Position numbers and translations under genes: made by a program. DNA of 64,000 nucleotides from Drosophila miranda (Eukaryota > Arthropoda > Insecta > Diptera > Drosophilidae), in assembly GCF_003369915.1 (NCBI RefSeq), contig NW_022881647.1:186001-250000 (forward strand), in the 5' to 3' direction. This document shows positions 10,612 through 21,097 of this stretch, one piece after another. A model generated the notes under the pieces. It saw nothing but the letters and a program-made list of their open reading frames with translations, made no database searches and was not told where the DNA came from. Positions within the stretch are counted from its first letter, which is position 1; each line of letters begins with the position of its first letter.

Positions 10612-11178
10612 CTGCAACAAAGTCTTTTATTGCAATTGGCAATTGCTGTGCAATATATTAATTATTTGTACAGCAGCTGCACAAACACAAAAGCACCGAC
10701 AACAACAACAACAGAAGCTCAATGGAAACGATAGATTCGAACGTGCCTAGTATTTATTTAGATTTTCCTTTCTTTCTTTGTTACCAAGTGTTTTTCCCTG
10801 ATGGGAGGGGGGCATCCCAATGAGTAGCGGAACAGCAAGGCTATGTTTTGGTGTTGTTTCTGTTGCTATTGCCATTACCGGCTAAGTAATGCCGTGTTAC
10901 ATTGCCCGATAGCGGGGCATGTGTTTGCCTGACGAAAGGCTTGTCGTTTAGCGTTGACGGGCATGCGTGACAATCGGGGGTGGGGGTGTAGATGGAGAGC
11001 AAAAGTAACAACAATAAAAGCCTACTAAGTTCACCCATGTGGCTGCTGTAGCTATGCCTGTCATGAATGTTTCGAAGACGAGTCCCAGAACGATAGAGAT
11101 TAGGTGGATTTATGTATAAATCTACCGCGTTGGAGTCTCTTATCATATCTTATAAGAAATTTCGTTTGTAGATCGAGG
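9707..11178. other. Intergenic DNA with simple repeats
   Basis: No supported gene. One possible tiny exon pair is visible on the plus strand: ATG at 9799 followed by GTGAGT near 9818 and a good acceptor at about 10099, but the joined frame stops after 18 residues. A (GT)n run sits at about 10587-10610. Small open frames here lack codon structure. Confidence 0.4.
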
Positions 11179-11364
11179 TCAAAGTTTGATATGCTTCACA
11201 GAATTCCGATAAGGCCCGAAAGACGAGGTGCCGAAAGGAGCATACCACTTGGCAGCAGACCCAATGAATGAGAGTCTCCTAGTGGACAAGATGCTTATTG
11301 ATTTCTTGAGGAATACGATTTGTGCGCGTTTCAGGGCAGACAGAGACTTGACGACGGCAGCCAT
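11179..11364 (-). CDS. Unidentified small ORF (61 aa)
   Basis: ATG 11364 opens 61 codons beginning MAAVVKSLSALKRAQIV. The N-terminus is basic, amphipathic and poor in acidic residues, like a mitochondrial targeting peptide, and the rest is Gly/Ser/aromatic-rich. I do not recognise the family. It lies downstream, on the same strand, of a candidate exon at 11547-11663 and of a minus-strand promoter motif at 12173-12183, so it may be part of a host transcript. It could equally be chance. Confidence 0.3.
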   Translation of the reverse strand: MAAVVKSLSALKRAQIVFLKKSISILSTRRLSFIGSAAKWYAPFGTSSFGPYRNSVKHIKL

Positions 11365-11546
11365 TTTGGTTTAAGCCGCACTTTTGGGGCGCGGCACCGG
11401 AGTAATGGCCCTCTGACGTGTCCTTGTGGTAGGGTAGGCGCACACTGTTCGGTTACGGTTTGCATGTCTGCTCCGGCACAAGAACAGTCACAAAAGCACG
11501 TGCGACCAAATGTATGTCACACAGACACACACTAGCTTACACTTAC

Positions 11547-11663
11547 CTCTGTGCCTTCCTCAAAGGACGCCGCCTCGAAGGATTTCTTTTCGAAAACCTC
11601 TAGTAGGTCGTGTAAATCCTGCTGCGTCACATTCACAACGTTGTTCAAAGTTAGGCTGCACAT
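11547..11663 (-). CDS. Candidate first coding exon, product unknown
   Basis: ATG at 11663 starts 39 codons (MCSLTLNNVVNVTQQDLHD...) ending exactly at a strong splice donor, GAG|GTAAGTG. The peptide is charged and helix-prone, and the exon ends in phase 0. A minus-strand Motif 1/Motif 6-like promoter lies about 500 bases upstream. The downstream exon is not identified; the gene may have been broken by the retrotransposon nest to the left. Codon structure plus the donor is the whole case. Confidence 0.35.
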
Positions 11664-12172
11664 TTTTGCGGCGCTGCATTTACCGATTCAATTTCAAACT
11701 GGGGTTGCACTCTACAAAACTCTATGTGGAATCCACGCCACAGCACACACACGGCACAAAAACACTATACACTTTAGTAAAGCACACAATTTGCGAAAAG
11801 ATGACAAAAATGAATAGATTTCAACAAATCTTGTTGCTTCTTTAGCTGTTGCCTGCCAACTCGCTCTCTCTCTCTCTCTCGTCTCCCGCTCTATTGTATC
11901 TGCTGCGTATTTTAATTCGTTTTCTTTCGTCTGCTTTATTGGTTTCTACGACGTTTACACGTTTCGCTTTTTTACGTTTGTTTGCTCAACGCCCTAGACG
12001 GCGACGTCACCAACAAAATCTCCGCCCGCGACGTAATCTGCACGAGTATAAAAGTCGGGTCGGATCGGATCGGTTACGCACTAGTAGTATTGTTGCTCTT
12101 CTTTCTCCGATTGCAATTAGATTGATTATGTGTGTTTGTTTAATTTTATTTGCAATGCGAGGCGGATAAGCG

Positions 12173-12450
12173 CAGTGTGACCGCGGATCGATACAATATA
12201 CCGTCCGACCGTCTGAAATATAACGAAACATACCGTCTCATTTAAAAAATATACTGACGAATTCAAGTTCTATATTACATATTCCTCGTTTTTGATATTC
12301 CGTCGAATATTACTAGCAAGATAGAATGCTCAGCCCTGCCCACATAATTTTATTCGATTAATGAATCAATTTTGGCCTTGACTGGCCTATTCTAAATACT
12401 TGCTTTTATTGGATATCTTTATAGCGTTAAAAATGAAATTTAATAGATTG
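12173..12450 (-). repeat. Dispersed promoter-bearing repeat, copy 1
   Basis: In reverse orientation this stretch aligns by eye with 32090-32385 over about 270 bases, sharing blocks such as ATCAATCTATTAAA, AATAAAAGCAAGT, AATTATGTGGGCA and GACGGAATATCAAAAACGAG. It ends in CGGTCACACTG (12173-12183 reversed), the Drosophila core-promoter Motif 1, preceded by GGTATAT-type Motif 6-like words. It would direct transcription leftward. Confidence 0.7.
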
Positions 12451-12454
12451 ATGA

Positions 12455-13085
12455 AACTACCGTAAATATACCGTCGGTTCAATTTTGACCCTGGAAAAGC
12501 TACAAAATATATCGATAAGCTCCTCAGAAATATATCGTCACATTGTCAGAATATACCGTAAATATACCGATTAAAAAACGAACTTAACCCACTTATAACC
12601 CCTCTGTTCAAACAGATGATCCGTTACAAAACCGTTTCAGTTACCCAAACCAGTTCCATTAATGTGCGATTTATTTAAAACTGTGGTAAAGGGCACTCAA
12701 CCCAACAATGAACAATGATGTGTGCTGTTAATGTTATCCAATAATTGCGGCATATTCACCCTTAGCGACTGTCCGAATGTCTCCAGCTTTCGGCTATATA
12801 CCATCTATACCATCTAGGAATAATACTGGTTGTAAATTCTTCTTGTGGAACTGAACTTTCAACTGAACTGCGCCAAAATTCTTCCTGTTTTAGTGGAGTG
12901 TACTTTAATACCCACTAGTCGACTATGGGTTAATCGTTCTCTCTCCATGATTGAATATCATATTCCTCGATTTTTATGTTCGGTTTAATGTTACTAGCTA
13001 AATATAATCCTCAGCCTAAAACAGCTGTTTTTATCCGGTGGATTAATCAATTTTCTACAAGACTTGCTGGTTTTAAGCCCTCCCT
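12455..13085 (-). repeat. Dispersed promoter-bearing repeat, diverged or split copy
   Basis: At 12460-12570 the reversed sequence has clustered GGTATATTTACGGTATATT and CTGAG words matching the promoter half of the repeat. At 12940-13085 the distal half recurs (ATTCCTCGATTTTTATGTTCGG, TTACTAGCTAA, GATTAATCAATTTTC). About 370 unrelated-looking bases separate the halves, so this is either one interrupted copy or two fragments. No Motif 1 is obvious here. Confidence 0.5.
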
Positions 13086-13523
13086 TTTACTGGATTGTAT
13101 CTAAAAAAAAGGTGTAAACGAGAAAGGTCAACGAAATAAAACGTCAGGGCATGAAATAAACACTTGTTGCTTGTAGGCCGGTAGTTCGGACAATTTGTAT
13201 ACCCTAGTTCTTTTATTCTTTTAATTAATATGTTTGCCAATCTGCTTTGAAAGATTGACCTATGCAAGCATTTGGGACTGACCAGTTTCTGCCACCCACT
13301 GATTATTTTTATTCTTCGTTTCTGTTGAAATATTTTGGATTGAACATTCTCCTATTTATAAGAACACTATAATTCGATAATTCCGTTTAAACTGTTTCAG
13401 CAGAAAAGCATCCTATCGCCTTTGAATTAATGTACATAATTACAGAAAATGTAATTACCGACCTTTGATATATCTAACAGATTTTATAGTGTCAGGTACA
13501 ATTAAATTTTATTTTAGAATCAA

Positions 13524-13923
13524 TTATCTTTGGAAATCATTCTGGGCGTTTTGTACGACAATAACTGTGATTTTGGAGTCTGGCGTTAGCAGCACATCGT
13601 TGGTTTTTGTACGTACTCTTAGCATTAAAAGTTCATCTGTGGGATCAATTATCTTCATCCCTCGCTCCAGTCGTGCGCGAATCGCCTGGAAAAGTCCAGC
13701 AAACTGAACGGAGTCATCGTGACCCATAGTACTCTTTACCGGATGCCCCAGATCGTTGAGAATTACTATGTCCCGAATGTTTCTCCTTTTACTGATCTGA
13801 TCGAAAGCATCCTCCACGTACCGTAGAGATCGAGGGGGCTATGAAGGAGAGGATATTTATGAACAAACTAATTTAAAACAAAAATGTATATAGTTTTACT
13901 CTTTCTGGAGCATCTAGTAACAT
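13524..13923 (-). CDS. Roadblock/LC7-family dynein light chain, CG10822-like
   Basis: Two exons: ATG 13923 to 13900 (8 codons), a 61-base intron (donor GTAAAAC, acceptor CTTCATAG), then 13838-13524 to TAA; 112 residues. The single Roadblock/LC7 domain shows the family pattern (IRDIVILNDLGHPVKSTMGH, SVQFAGLFQAI, LMLRVRTKTNDVLLTPD, KITVIVVQNAQ). Proteins of this family dimerise on dynein intermediate chains. In D. melanogaster a diverged roadblock paralogue, CG10822, sits next to robl at 54B, and the same divergent arrangement is seen here. No lesion is visible. A poly(A) signal lies at 13508-13513 (reverse). The upstream exon is assigned from splice consensus. Confidence 0.8.
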
Positions 13924-14304
13924 TTTGCTACAGTGATTATCTCTAATAAACTGTTTGTATACAGATTTTTCACCTAGTTTCTTTTTTTAACAAATGATTT
14001 GGGTGGTCTCCATGACGCGTTTCCAGTAGAAACGGCGCTATGTGGGTCAATGGTGCAGTATATATTTTCCAATAGATATAAAACATTAAAAGTCAGTAGG
14101 ACGTTCATTTGGTGCCAAGGGAATATCCCCTTGGGCACAAGGGATATATTTGTAGATCTATATAATTAAAAATTTAGTCCAAATCATTTTGAAATTAATT
14201 TCAAACTTTGATATCGATATGTGATATATTGAACTTATGGAACTGGTTGGTGGGGTGCTGGTGAACCAATTGGTTCTCGGCAAAAATTTGTCAGCAATCG
14301 ATAC

Positions 14305-14312
14305 TATCGATA
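14305..14312. promoter_or_regulatory. DRE-like TATCGATA between the divergent roadblock genes
   Basis: A perfect TATCGATA octamer lies 73 bases before the robl ATG. This is the DREF-binding element found in promoters of many constitutively expressed fly genes. A related ATATCGATAT lies at about 14210. It probably serves robl. Confidence 0.6.
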
Positions 14313-14384
14313 GCTGTATCGTCCATCGCTAATATTGAACAAACAAAAGTTTATTTTTTTGCGAGAAACAAATCAATTGTAAAC

Positions 14385-14786
14385 ATGGTAAGTGGCAACC
14401 GGTATTAATATAATCTACAAACAATATCATCGCCCTGCATTTTCAGTGACAAGAAGAGACACTGAAACGGATCCAGAGTCACAAAGACGTTGTAGGTACC
14501 ATTGTGGTCAACAATGAAGGTGGGTGCATAGATGGCTTACCTTAATTACTGATGACCAATCCGATCCCAATTAGGTATTCCGGTGAAGTCTACTCTGGAC
14601 AACACAACGACCGTGCAATATGCTGGCCTGATGAGTCAGCTGGCTGACAAGGCTCGGAGCGTTGTGAGAGATTTGGACCCGTCCAACGACATGACATTCC
14701 TGCGGGTGCGCTCGAAGAAGCACGAAATCATGGTGGCTCCCGACAAGGACTTTATACTCATAGTCATTCAAAATCCAACAGATTAG
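14385..14786 (+). pseudogene. robl: Dynein light chain roadblock, stop codon straight after the start
   Basis: Exon 1 is only ATG (14385-14387, donor GTAAGT). Exon 2 is 14447-14519 and exon 3 is 14575-14786. Exons 2-3 encode an almost unchanged roadblock protein ([63 protein letters not shown]). With the strong acceptor TTTTCAG the second codon is TGA, where I recall Ser in D. melanogaster, and two residues of the N-terminus are also missing. Use of a weaker AG at 14460-14461 would bypass the stop and give a slightly shorter protein. The next in-frame ATG lies well inside exon 3. A poly(A) signal AATAAA is at 14862. Identity is near certain; functionality is doubtful. Confidence 0.8.
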
Positions 14787-15139
14787 GCTGCTAACGCCCG
14801 AGAATTAAAAGCTGAAATTAACTAATGAACATTTCTATATATTCAAATTGTACGTGAAAGAAATAAATATATTTATGCATAAAAGACTCGGGACGCTGAC
14901 ATCATATGTTTTCGCCAATGAGCCAGTTTGCTAGCCGTACCTCGTTGTGCTAACACACATTCCAACGTTTTTATGCGATATTTAGCCGACTGTTTTAAAA
15001 TGCAACCCTTATTAAAAAGTATGAAAAAATACTCTACGAAAAATATGAAACTTTAAGAATTTTTAAGTAAAAGGATCTTTAAGAAGAATCTTAAAGCCGG
15101 CTAAGCTCAAGCTGTTATCCTGTTAAAATACAGTCGGGT

Positions 15140-15240
15140 GAGTGTTCTTTTTTTCATTGGTATATTTTGAAAATTAAACGTTTATTTCTGAGGATCAGAA
15201 CGTTTATTTGATCAATAATTTCGCGGTCACACTGCAGGAT
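15140..15240 (+). repeat. Dispersed promoter-bearing repeat, partial copy with Motif 1
   Basis: GGTATATTTTGAAA, TTTCTGAGGATCAG and CGGTCACACTG (15224-15234) occur in the same order and spacing as in the copies at 15690-15910 and 32090-32385. Only the promoter-proximal half is present. No gene is evident immediately downstream. Confidence 0.55.
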
Positions 15241-15689
15241 TCCAGTCTATCTCTTTCTAGTATTTTCAAAACATTTTTTACGATGCACCAATGTTAAAAT
15301 CGTGTAGAAATGTCACTTAGCTTAGAGCCATGTCTCAGGCCACATCAAATTAGTAGCGATCAGCATAGTATTCTGATCGTTTTTTTCCATCAAAACCTTT
15401 ATTTTTCAAAAACAGCGGAGAAACTGCGTGTCAAAGAGTGGTTAACGGAGAATTTCGCACACTAGCGCTTCCACTCGGCTTCCATGAAAAAAAACGGCCA
15501 GTCTTGTCAACAGCATACACATTTCCCCTTCATGTGTCGCTTTTGATAATTACATACAAACGTAGTTGCTCTGTAACAAATCTGTAGTTATCATGTATTT
15601 TCTACATAAAACAGTTTAATTTTCTGGAAATCGTTGTTTACCTCTTGTGTTTAGAACTCATTTTAGAAACAAAGCAATTAAAAGGAGTA

Positions 15690-15910
15690 TCCGAATTTAT
15701 CTAGTCTTGTTGGAAATTTATTCCTCAATCGGATAAAATTATGAGTTCTGAGCTGAAGACCCTAACTAGTTAGTGATACTCAACCGAATATCAAAATCGA
15801 GGAATATGATTGAATGTGACTAAAAAATTCGTCAGTATATTTTGGTATATCTTAATACTGCGTCGTATATTGTGGTATATTTCTGAGGGGCTCACCGCGG
15901 CCACACTGGT
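15690..15910 (+). repeat. Dispersed promoter-bearing repeat, probable promoter of the Gln-rich gene
   Basis: The stretch shares GAATATCAAAATCGAGGAATA, ATTCGTCAGTATATTTTGG, GGTATATTTCTGAGG and CGGCCACACTG (15898-15908, Motif 1 with one change) with the copy upstream of qkr54B. It points rightward; transcription would start near 15910, ahead of a candidate 5' UTR exon. Motif 6-like GTATATTT words sit 20-80 bases before Motif 1, an arrangement known from fly constitutive promoters. Confidence 0.65.
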
Positions 15911-16063
15911 GAAAACATAAAAGTTGAAAATTGCATTTAAAAAATCATTAAAAGTATGGATAAGTCGTCAGAAAATTGATTGAAAAAATTAGATATATTA
16001 CCCGTTCCAGACAGTGAACGCGTGTGGAAATCGACAAAAAAAAAATAAATTTCAAACGAAAAG
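15909..16063 (+). other. Candidate 5' UTR exon of the Gln-rich transposase-derived gene
   Basis: This stretch starts just after the Motif 1 promoter word and ends at a donor-like AAG|GTAAAT. There is no ORF. It is linked to the exon starting at 23943 (acceptor TTTATTCCAG) by position and strand only; intervening exons cannot be excluded. Confidence 0.4.
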
Positions 16064-16717
16064 GTAAATGTGGAATGGGCGTGCAGAGGGAGCAGCAGTA
16101 AAGAAAATGGCGTAATCACGCACTCAAACCCAAAAGAAAACCAACAAACGCAACCCAATCAGCCAGTCAGCAATAATTTTTATAAAAAACAGCCAAAGAG
16201 CAAGAAACAAAATTGAAAAAAGAATAAATGTATTATACAGTGAAAAACTGTGAGGAAAGCAGCTTTTTATTGTGCAGCCATATTTTTTTCGTGAAAAAAA
16301 AACCTAACTGATGCATATATACGTATGTACATATGTACATATAAAGAATTAACTAAAAAAAAGAAGCACTTCGTATCAGATCGTCCCGTTGTTCGCAAAC
16401 ACAAGCAGTTTTCAACGCGATTCGATTCTCGTTCAACGTACCTTGATATATAAGTACATACATAATTATGTACACACGCATATTCAAATAAATATATGTG
16501 TGTGCTCATTTGTATGTACACATGTACTTTCAATATCGCGATGGCATCACAAAAACACGACTCGCACAAACGCACGCACGCATGTTCGGACATAGAGACA
16601 ATATTGTATGTATGTATACGTTTGGTTCGACTGGTTGTTGTTGCTGCTGCTGTTGTTGTAAATAGCCGTGAGCGAGCAGAGCGAACACATAAGGGCTGGC
16701 TCAATTTATAAATATAA
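16064..16717. other. Intron or intergenic sequence, nothing coding
   Basis: AT-rich sequence with TACATA-type short repeats around 16310-16520. Open frames on both strands are compositionally biased and have no recognisable domain. Confidence 0.5.
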
Positions 16718-17802
16718 ACGAGGTGGAACGTTGTAAGTTGCTGCGGACACCGCAACTCTACAGTTACATATACCCGATACTAAGTCAGTATGGCTCTCTC
16801 CGGCAGACGCCGCTAATATTGAACGACACGACAAAGAGTGCGTGCGAGAGAGACAGAAAATCAGTCTGAGCGTGACGTCGGGCGCTGCGTAGCCACTGCA
16901 AATTGATTTGTTCCTTTTGGCTACAAAAATGATCCGATCTGATCCAGATTCAGCAATCTGATAGATATGGTCGTTATCTATGATTCTGCGTTTTTAGTTT
17001 TCTCGAATGTGCAATATTGTGGATGCAACAGATTTTCGTCCTTTGTGGGGGCGGAAGGGGGTGGGGCGAAATTCTGAGATATACGTTTTATAGTGAGATC
17101 TAACAGAAGTGCGGATACCAAATTTGGTTACTCTAGCCTTAATAGTCTCTGAGATTTGTGGATGCCCCAGATTTTCGTCCTTTGCGGGGGCGGAAGGGGG
17201 TGTGGCGAAATTTGGACACGAAACGGTCAAGGTCCGATATCACAGGAGTGTGGATACCAAATTTGGTTGCTCTGGCTCTTATAGGTTCTGAGATCCTTGA
17301 ACTCATATTTTGCAATTGGCAAAACCGACCATGAAACCTGTGTGTTAGAGAGAGACAGAGCGAGAAAGAATGAAATTGTTTTCTTGATTCTGGCTATAAT
17401 AATTATACGATCTGGTTGAGATCTTACATTCTAAAACATATAGTCATCCTCTACGATTCTGCGTTTTTGGTTTTATCGTATCTTTAAAAATGTGGATGCC
17501 ACAGATTTTCGTCCTTTGTGGGGGCGGAAGTGGGCGGGGCGAAGTTTTGAAATATTTTTGTAGCAGTGACATATCACAGAAGTCTGGATACAAAACATCG
17601 TTGCTCTAGCTCTTATAGTCTTTGAGCACTAGGCGCTGAAGGGGACAGACAGACATGGCTCAATCGACTCGGCTATTGATGTTGATCAAGAATATATATA
17701 CTTTATGGGGTCGGAAACGATTCCTTCTGGACGTTACACACATCCACTTTTACCACAAATCTAATATACCCCAATACTAATTTTGAGTATCGGGTATAAA
17801 AA
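16718..17802 (-). mobile_element. DINE-1/INE-1-type (Helentron-associated) repeat, copy 1
   Basis: One of six copies of a roughly 1.1-kb repeat in the window. One end reads ACGAGGTGGAACGTTGTAAG, the other TATACCCGATACT in reverse. The conserved core near the latter (ATCGTTTCCGACCCCATAAA, TATATATTCTTGATCA) is shared with INE-1/DINE-1 elements across Drosophila. There is no transposase; such elements are thought to be moved by Helentron/Helitron machinery. The GTCY microsatellite is short in this copy (about 17640-17655). Confidence 0.85.
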
Positions 17803-17961
17803 GCATGTGGCTGCGCAGCGGCTGAGCAGCCAGCGTCGTTGTCCGCAGAGCGCAAGGGATTTTATTACGTCGCGCGTTTCGTTCGGTCGTTGGGTTCGTT
17901 TTATATTTTTGGATATTTACACATGTTCATGCATCTCTCCATTCCATATCCCATATGCATC

Positions 17962-18017
<56 letters not shown>

Positions 18018-18427
18018 GCTCTTGCTCTGCGTGTGAGAGCTGCTCTGATGGCTCCTTGAATGCAACGTAACGGGAAACTGGCGAGTGCAACGCGAGACGC
18101 GACAACGTGAAAGGTTATAGCCATGAAAAAGGGAGAGGGTATAGTGCATGTGGGGACTGCAGAGAGTGCAGCGACAACCGTATTCGATCCCCACCCGCAA
18201 AGCGTAGTCCGTGAAATATTCCACGATACATTTTCCTTTGGTCATAGGGCTTGCCCAGCAAAACCAATACATATACATATACATACAAATACAGTCTGGT
18301 TCGGGGAAATAGTGCTGCCAATTAAAACGTGCTGAAAGCACCGTTCTTGAAGGGATACCTGTGTAAATGGAACCCAGTGAAAGCTCTATAAGATGTGAAT
18401 CCATGTGGTACCGGATATTCCGGGGTA
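17803..18427. other. Intronic sequence with (CT)n tract
   Basis: An almost pure CT/TCTC run occupies about 17957-18014. No gene was found; the open frames over the tract are products of the repeat. The stretch ends where the palindromic array begins. Confidence 0.5.
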
Positions 18428-18612
18428 GCGACATATCTCCGACGACATATCTCCGCCGATCCACAAACGACATATCTCCGCGCGAAATTATGTCGTTTTA
18501 AAGCGACATACCTCCGCGCGGAGATATGTCGTCTCAAAACGTCATATCTCCGCGCGGAGATATGTCGTTTGTGACACGGCGGAGATATGTCGTTTCGAAA
18601 CGACTTAAGTCC
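18428..18612. repeat. Palindromic GGAGATATGTCG array, left block
   Basis: Seven or more copies of a CGGAGATATGTCG word occur in alternating orientation, several joined head to head as CATATCTCCGCGCGGAGATATG perfect palindromes and separated by TTTGTGACACGG or TTTCGAAACG spacers. The same array recurs at 19530-19623 and 21098-21158, on the other side of a RING-finger gene remnant. It would extrude strong hairpins. Confidence 0.85.
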
Positions 18613-18779
18613 GCCAGAAAATAATTAACTAATTTCGCATGTAAAATACACTTATATTTTTTGACAGCATTTCATTTTATAACATGATTTTATTGAAATT
18701 AAAAAATGTGCAATAGTCCAAATACACAGAAATCATAATAGCAGTTTTCTTAAATTTTGTCGTTCTTAACTTACACAAG

Positions 18780-19376
18780 TTAATTATAAATAAAAACATT
18801 GCGCATGGCCTCTTCGACTTCTCGGTTGCAACTTGGACATGTTGGCTTTATATTTTCATTTTCTTCCAAGTCGTTTTTTGCTTGGTTGTGGGCCACAATT
18901 TGATCCCAACATGTACCACAAATGTTTACGTGATTGCACGGGCGCAACAACACAGACTTTGGGTTACATAGGCACACATTGCATGGATTCATTTAAACCA
19001 ATGATTTATCAGATGACTGACTTGAATGAGAAGCATTCGATGAAAGTGACGATGTGGAAGATTTCATATCAGAAGACATTCCAGTTAAATTGCTTTCATC
19101 CACCCCTTCAAAGAAGTCCTGCTTTGAAAAGCGGTCAGCTAAGGAAACAGTGCATGTCAGAAATCCCTGTATATCTATTTCACCTCCTTCAAAAAGATCC
19201 ATTGCGTCCATGATTTTTTTTGAGCGATCCTGAGAACAAAAATAATTAAGCTAACATATTATTTTTAACGATTAACTTAAAATTTATTCAACTTACAGGT
19301 AATTTCTTCTTCTGTGTCTGATTTCCATTACCACCATTTTGAAAGAGTGAAGCAAACTCGCGACTTTTTTCATATT
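18780..19376 (-). pseudogene. RING-finger protein gene remnant between palindromic arrays
   Basis: Reading leftward: an exon at 19376-19297 (acceptor ATATGCAG, donor CCT|GTAAGT), a 67-base intron, then an exon from 19229 (acceptor TTGTTCTCAG) to the stop at 18780. The joined frame is open (SREFASLFQNGG..., DIQGFLTCTVSLADRFS..., a Ser-rich stretch) until an in-frame TAA directly before the last 70 codons. Those codons form a C-terminal C3HC4 RING: CNVCLC, RPCNHVNICGTCW and TCPSCNREV, then a short hydrophobic tail VFIYN, as in Mdm2/IAP-type E3 ligases. The 5' exons are not found. I do not recognise the family. The gene could be cargo of a foldback-type element or a captured host gene. Confidence 0.65.
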
Positions 19377-19529
19377 CTGCATATTACATTAAATACAACA
19401 CGGCATTCTTTAACAATTTTTGTTTAATGAAATTAACTTCCTAATAAAAACGCTGTTGATAAATTATGCAGTAGCTATATTTGCTCAATTAAGACAATAT
19501 TTTTTACGGTACATTTACAGTTACAGTTA

Positions 19530-19623
19530 CGGAGATATGTCGTTTGTGACACGGCGGAGATATGTCGTTTCAAAACGTCATATCTCCCCGCGGAGATATG
19601 TCGTTTGTAACACGGCGGAGATA
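19530..19623. repeat. Palindromic GGAGATATGTCG array, right block (continues at 21098)
   Basis: The same units and spacers as the left block (ATATGTCGTTTGTGACACGG twice). The array is interrupted at a TA inside a unit by the Tc1-like element at 19624-21097 and resumes at 21098-21158 with ATGTCGTTTCGAAACG and a final head-to-head pair. Confidence 0.85.
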
Positions 19624-21097
19624 CAGTATGTCAAGAAACTCTTTACACACTGAAAATAAATTAAATTTTTTGACTTTGGATTAGAAAATAATGGCCTTTG
19701 GTTCAAATTTATCAAATTTTTTTAATTCATAACCATTCAGGGATTAATTATAAAGTAGTTAGTGAAAAAAAAATAACAAAACTATAAATAGGTAACTTAC
19801 AAAACAACAAAAACAATGATTACTCATTTTTGACACTGTCAAGAAACTCTTTACACATTTCGTTTTCGAGCTCTGTTTTGATCTCGTTCTTAGAAAAAAC
19901 GGGACTTTACCGTAATCTATGCTTTTGGCGTTGCTCAGTGATGCTCTATTTTTGCATTGACTTTGATTTGGTTGCGAAATTTTGACCGTTGCACATCTAC
20001 AGACTAACTTTCTGAAATTTTTAAAATGCCTTGCAAAAGACTATGCTTTGACGTTGTCCAGTTGATTTACTATAATCACCAGTTGGGCAAATCTGTTGCA
20101 GACATGGTAGACATGTTTTCAGTATCAAGGAAAACAATTAACAATGTCCTAAGTCGCGCGAAGAACGAAGGGAGACTGGAAACCAAATCTGGAGGTGGCC
20201 GTAAAAGGAAGATAGACAAACGGGCAGACCGCATAATCATGAGGAAAATTAATCAGAATCCGCAAATATCGGTCAGGACTCTGGCCAAGGAACTTGACGA
20301 AGAACTTGACTTGGTTGTTTCACACGAAACAGTACGCCAGGTTATTCTACGCCATAAATACTCTTCCAGAGTGGCACGAAAAAAACCGCTGCTTTCGTCG
20401 GTCAATGTGGAAAAGCGCTTCACTTTCGCTGTTAACATGATCAGTAAGCCGGCAGAGTATTGGGATGACGTCATATTTTGCGACGAAACAAAAATGATGC
20501 TATATTACAATGATGGTCCACCCAGAGTATGGCGCAAGCCGTTAACAGCTTTAGATAACCGAAACATCATTCCGACTGTAAAGTTTGGAAAACTTTCGGT
20601 TATGATTTGGGGGTGCATCTCTAGCCGAGGAGTGGGAAATATTGAATTTATTGAGAACACAATGGATGCCAAACAGTACCTCCAAATTTTAAAAACAAAT
20701 TTAAAAAGCAGTGCGGAGAAATTTGGTCTCATTACGGACAATAGGGCCAAATTTAAGTTTTATCAAGACAATGATCCCAAACATAAAGAGTCCAATGTGA
20801 GAGCTTGGCTGCTTTACAACTGTGGAAAAGTTATTGATACACCACCCCAGAGTCCCGATCTTAACCCCATTGAAAATTTGTGGGCCTATTTGAAGAAGAA
20901 AGTGGGAAAAAGACAGCCCAAAAACCGCAATCAGCTCAAAGAATTCATATTGGAAGAGTGGCAAAAGATTCCCTTTGAGTATGACCTACAAAAATTGATA
21001 AATTCGATGAAAAACGGCTCCAGCATGTAGTCAATGCTAAGGGTGGACAGACCAAATATTAAAATAAGTTAAATATATTAAATAATTACGAAGAATG
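19624..21097 (+). mobile_element. Tc1-like DNA transposon inserted in the palindromic array
   Basis: The left end is CAGTATGTCAAGAAACTC, preceded by TA (19622-19623). An internal direct copy of the end (TGTCAAGAAACTCTTTACAC) at about 19838-19860 gives the IR/DR-type left arm. The right side returns to the array at TA (21098-21099), so the insertion site is intact, yet the last 45 bases show no inverse of the left end. The right inverted repeat has been lost or replaced, which should leave the copy unable to transpose. Confidence 0.8.
20026..21030 (+). CDS. Tc1-like transposase, nearly intact, C-terminus frameshifted
   Basis: The 334 codons start MPCKRLCFDVVQLIYYNHQL. The N-terminal paired-type helix-turn-helix covers residues about 8-55 and a GRKRKI AT-hook-like basic patch about 58-64. 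The second HTH is at about 75-115. The DDE core has FCDETKM (D153), FYQDNDPKHK (D248) and SPDLNPIENLW (E283), giving the D34E spacing of Tc1 elements. The catalytic residues are all present and there is no internal stop. Near residue 329 the frame departs from the family consensus: the alternative frame after one missing base continues about 15 residues to a typical C-terminus. The protein would therefore lack its last residues. It could still be made, but the right end of its own transposon is missing. Confidence 0.88.
   Translation: MPCKRLCFDVVQLIYYNHQLGKSVADMVDMFSVSRKTINNVLSRAKNEGRLETKSGGGRKRKIDKRADRIIMRKINQNPQISVRTLAKELDEELDLVVSHETVRQVILRHKYSSRVARKKPLLSSVNVEKRFTFAVNMISKPAEYWDDVIFCDETKMMLYYNDGPPRVWRKPLTALDNRNIIPTVKFGKLSVMIWGCISSRGVGNIEFIENTMDAKQYLQILKTNLKSSAEKFGLITDNRAKFKFYQDNDPKHKESNVRAWLLYNCGKVIDTPPQSPDLNPIENLWAYLKKKVGKRQPKNRNQLKEFILEEWQKIPFEYDLQKLINSMKNGSSM

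Noticed and set aside
17109-17291. A roughly 60-residue open frame starting MRIPNLVTLALIVSEICG that recurs near 31392, 41231, 46653 and 58046
   Set aside because: It lies inside each DINE-1 copy and recurs only because the DNA repeats; the opposite strand has an equally repeated frame, and neither shows a domain or codon preference.
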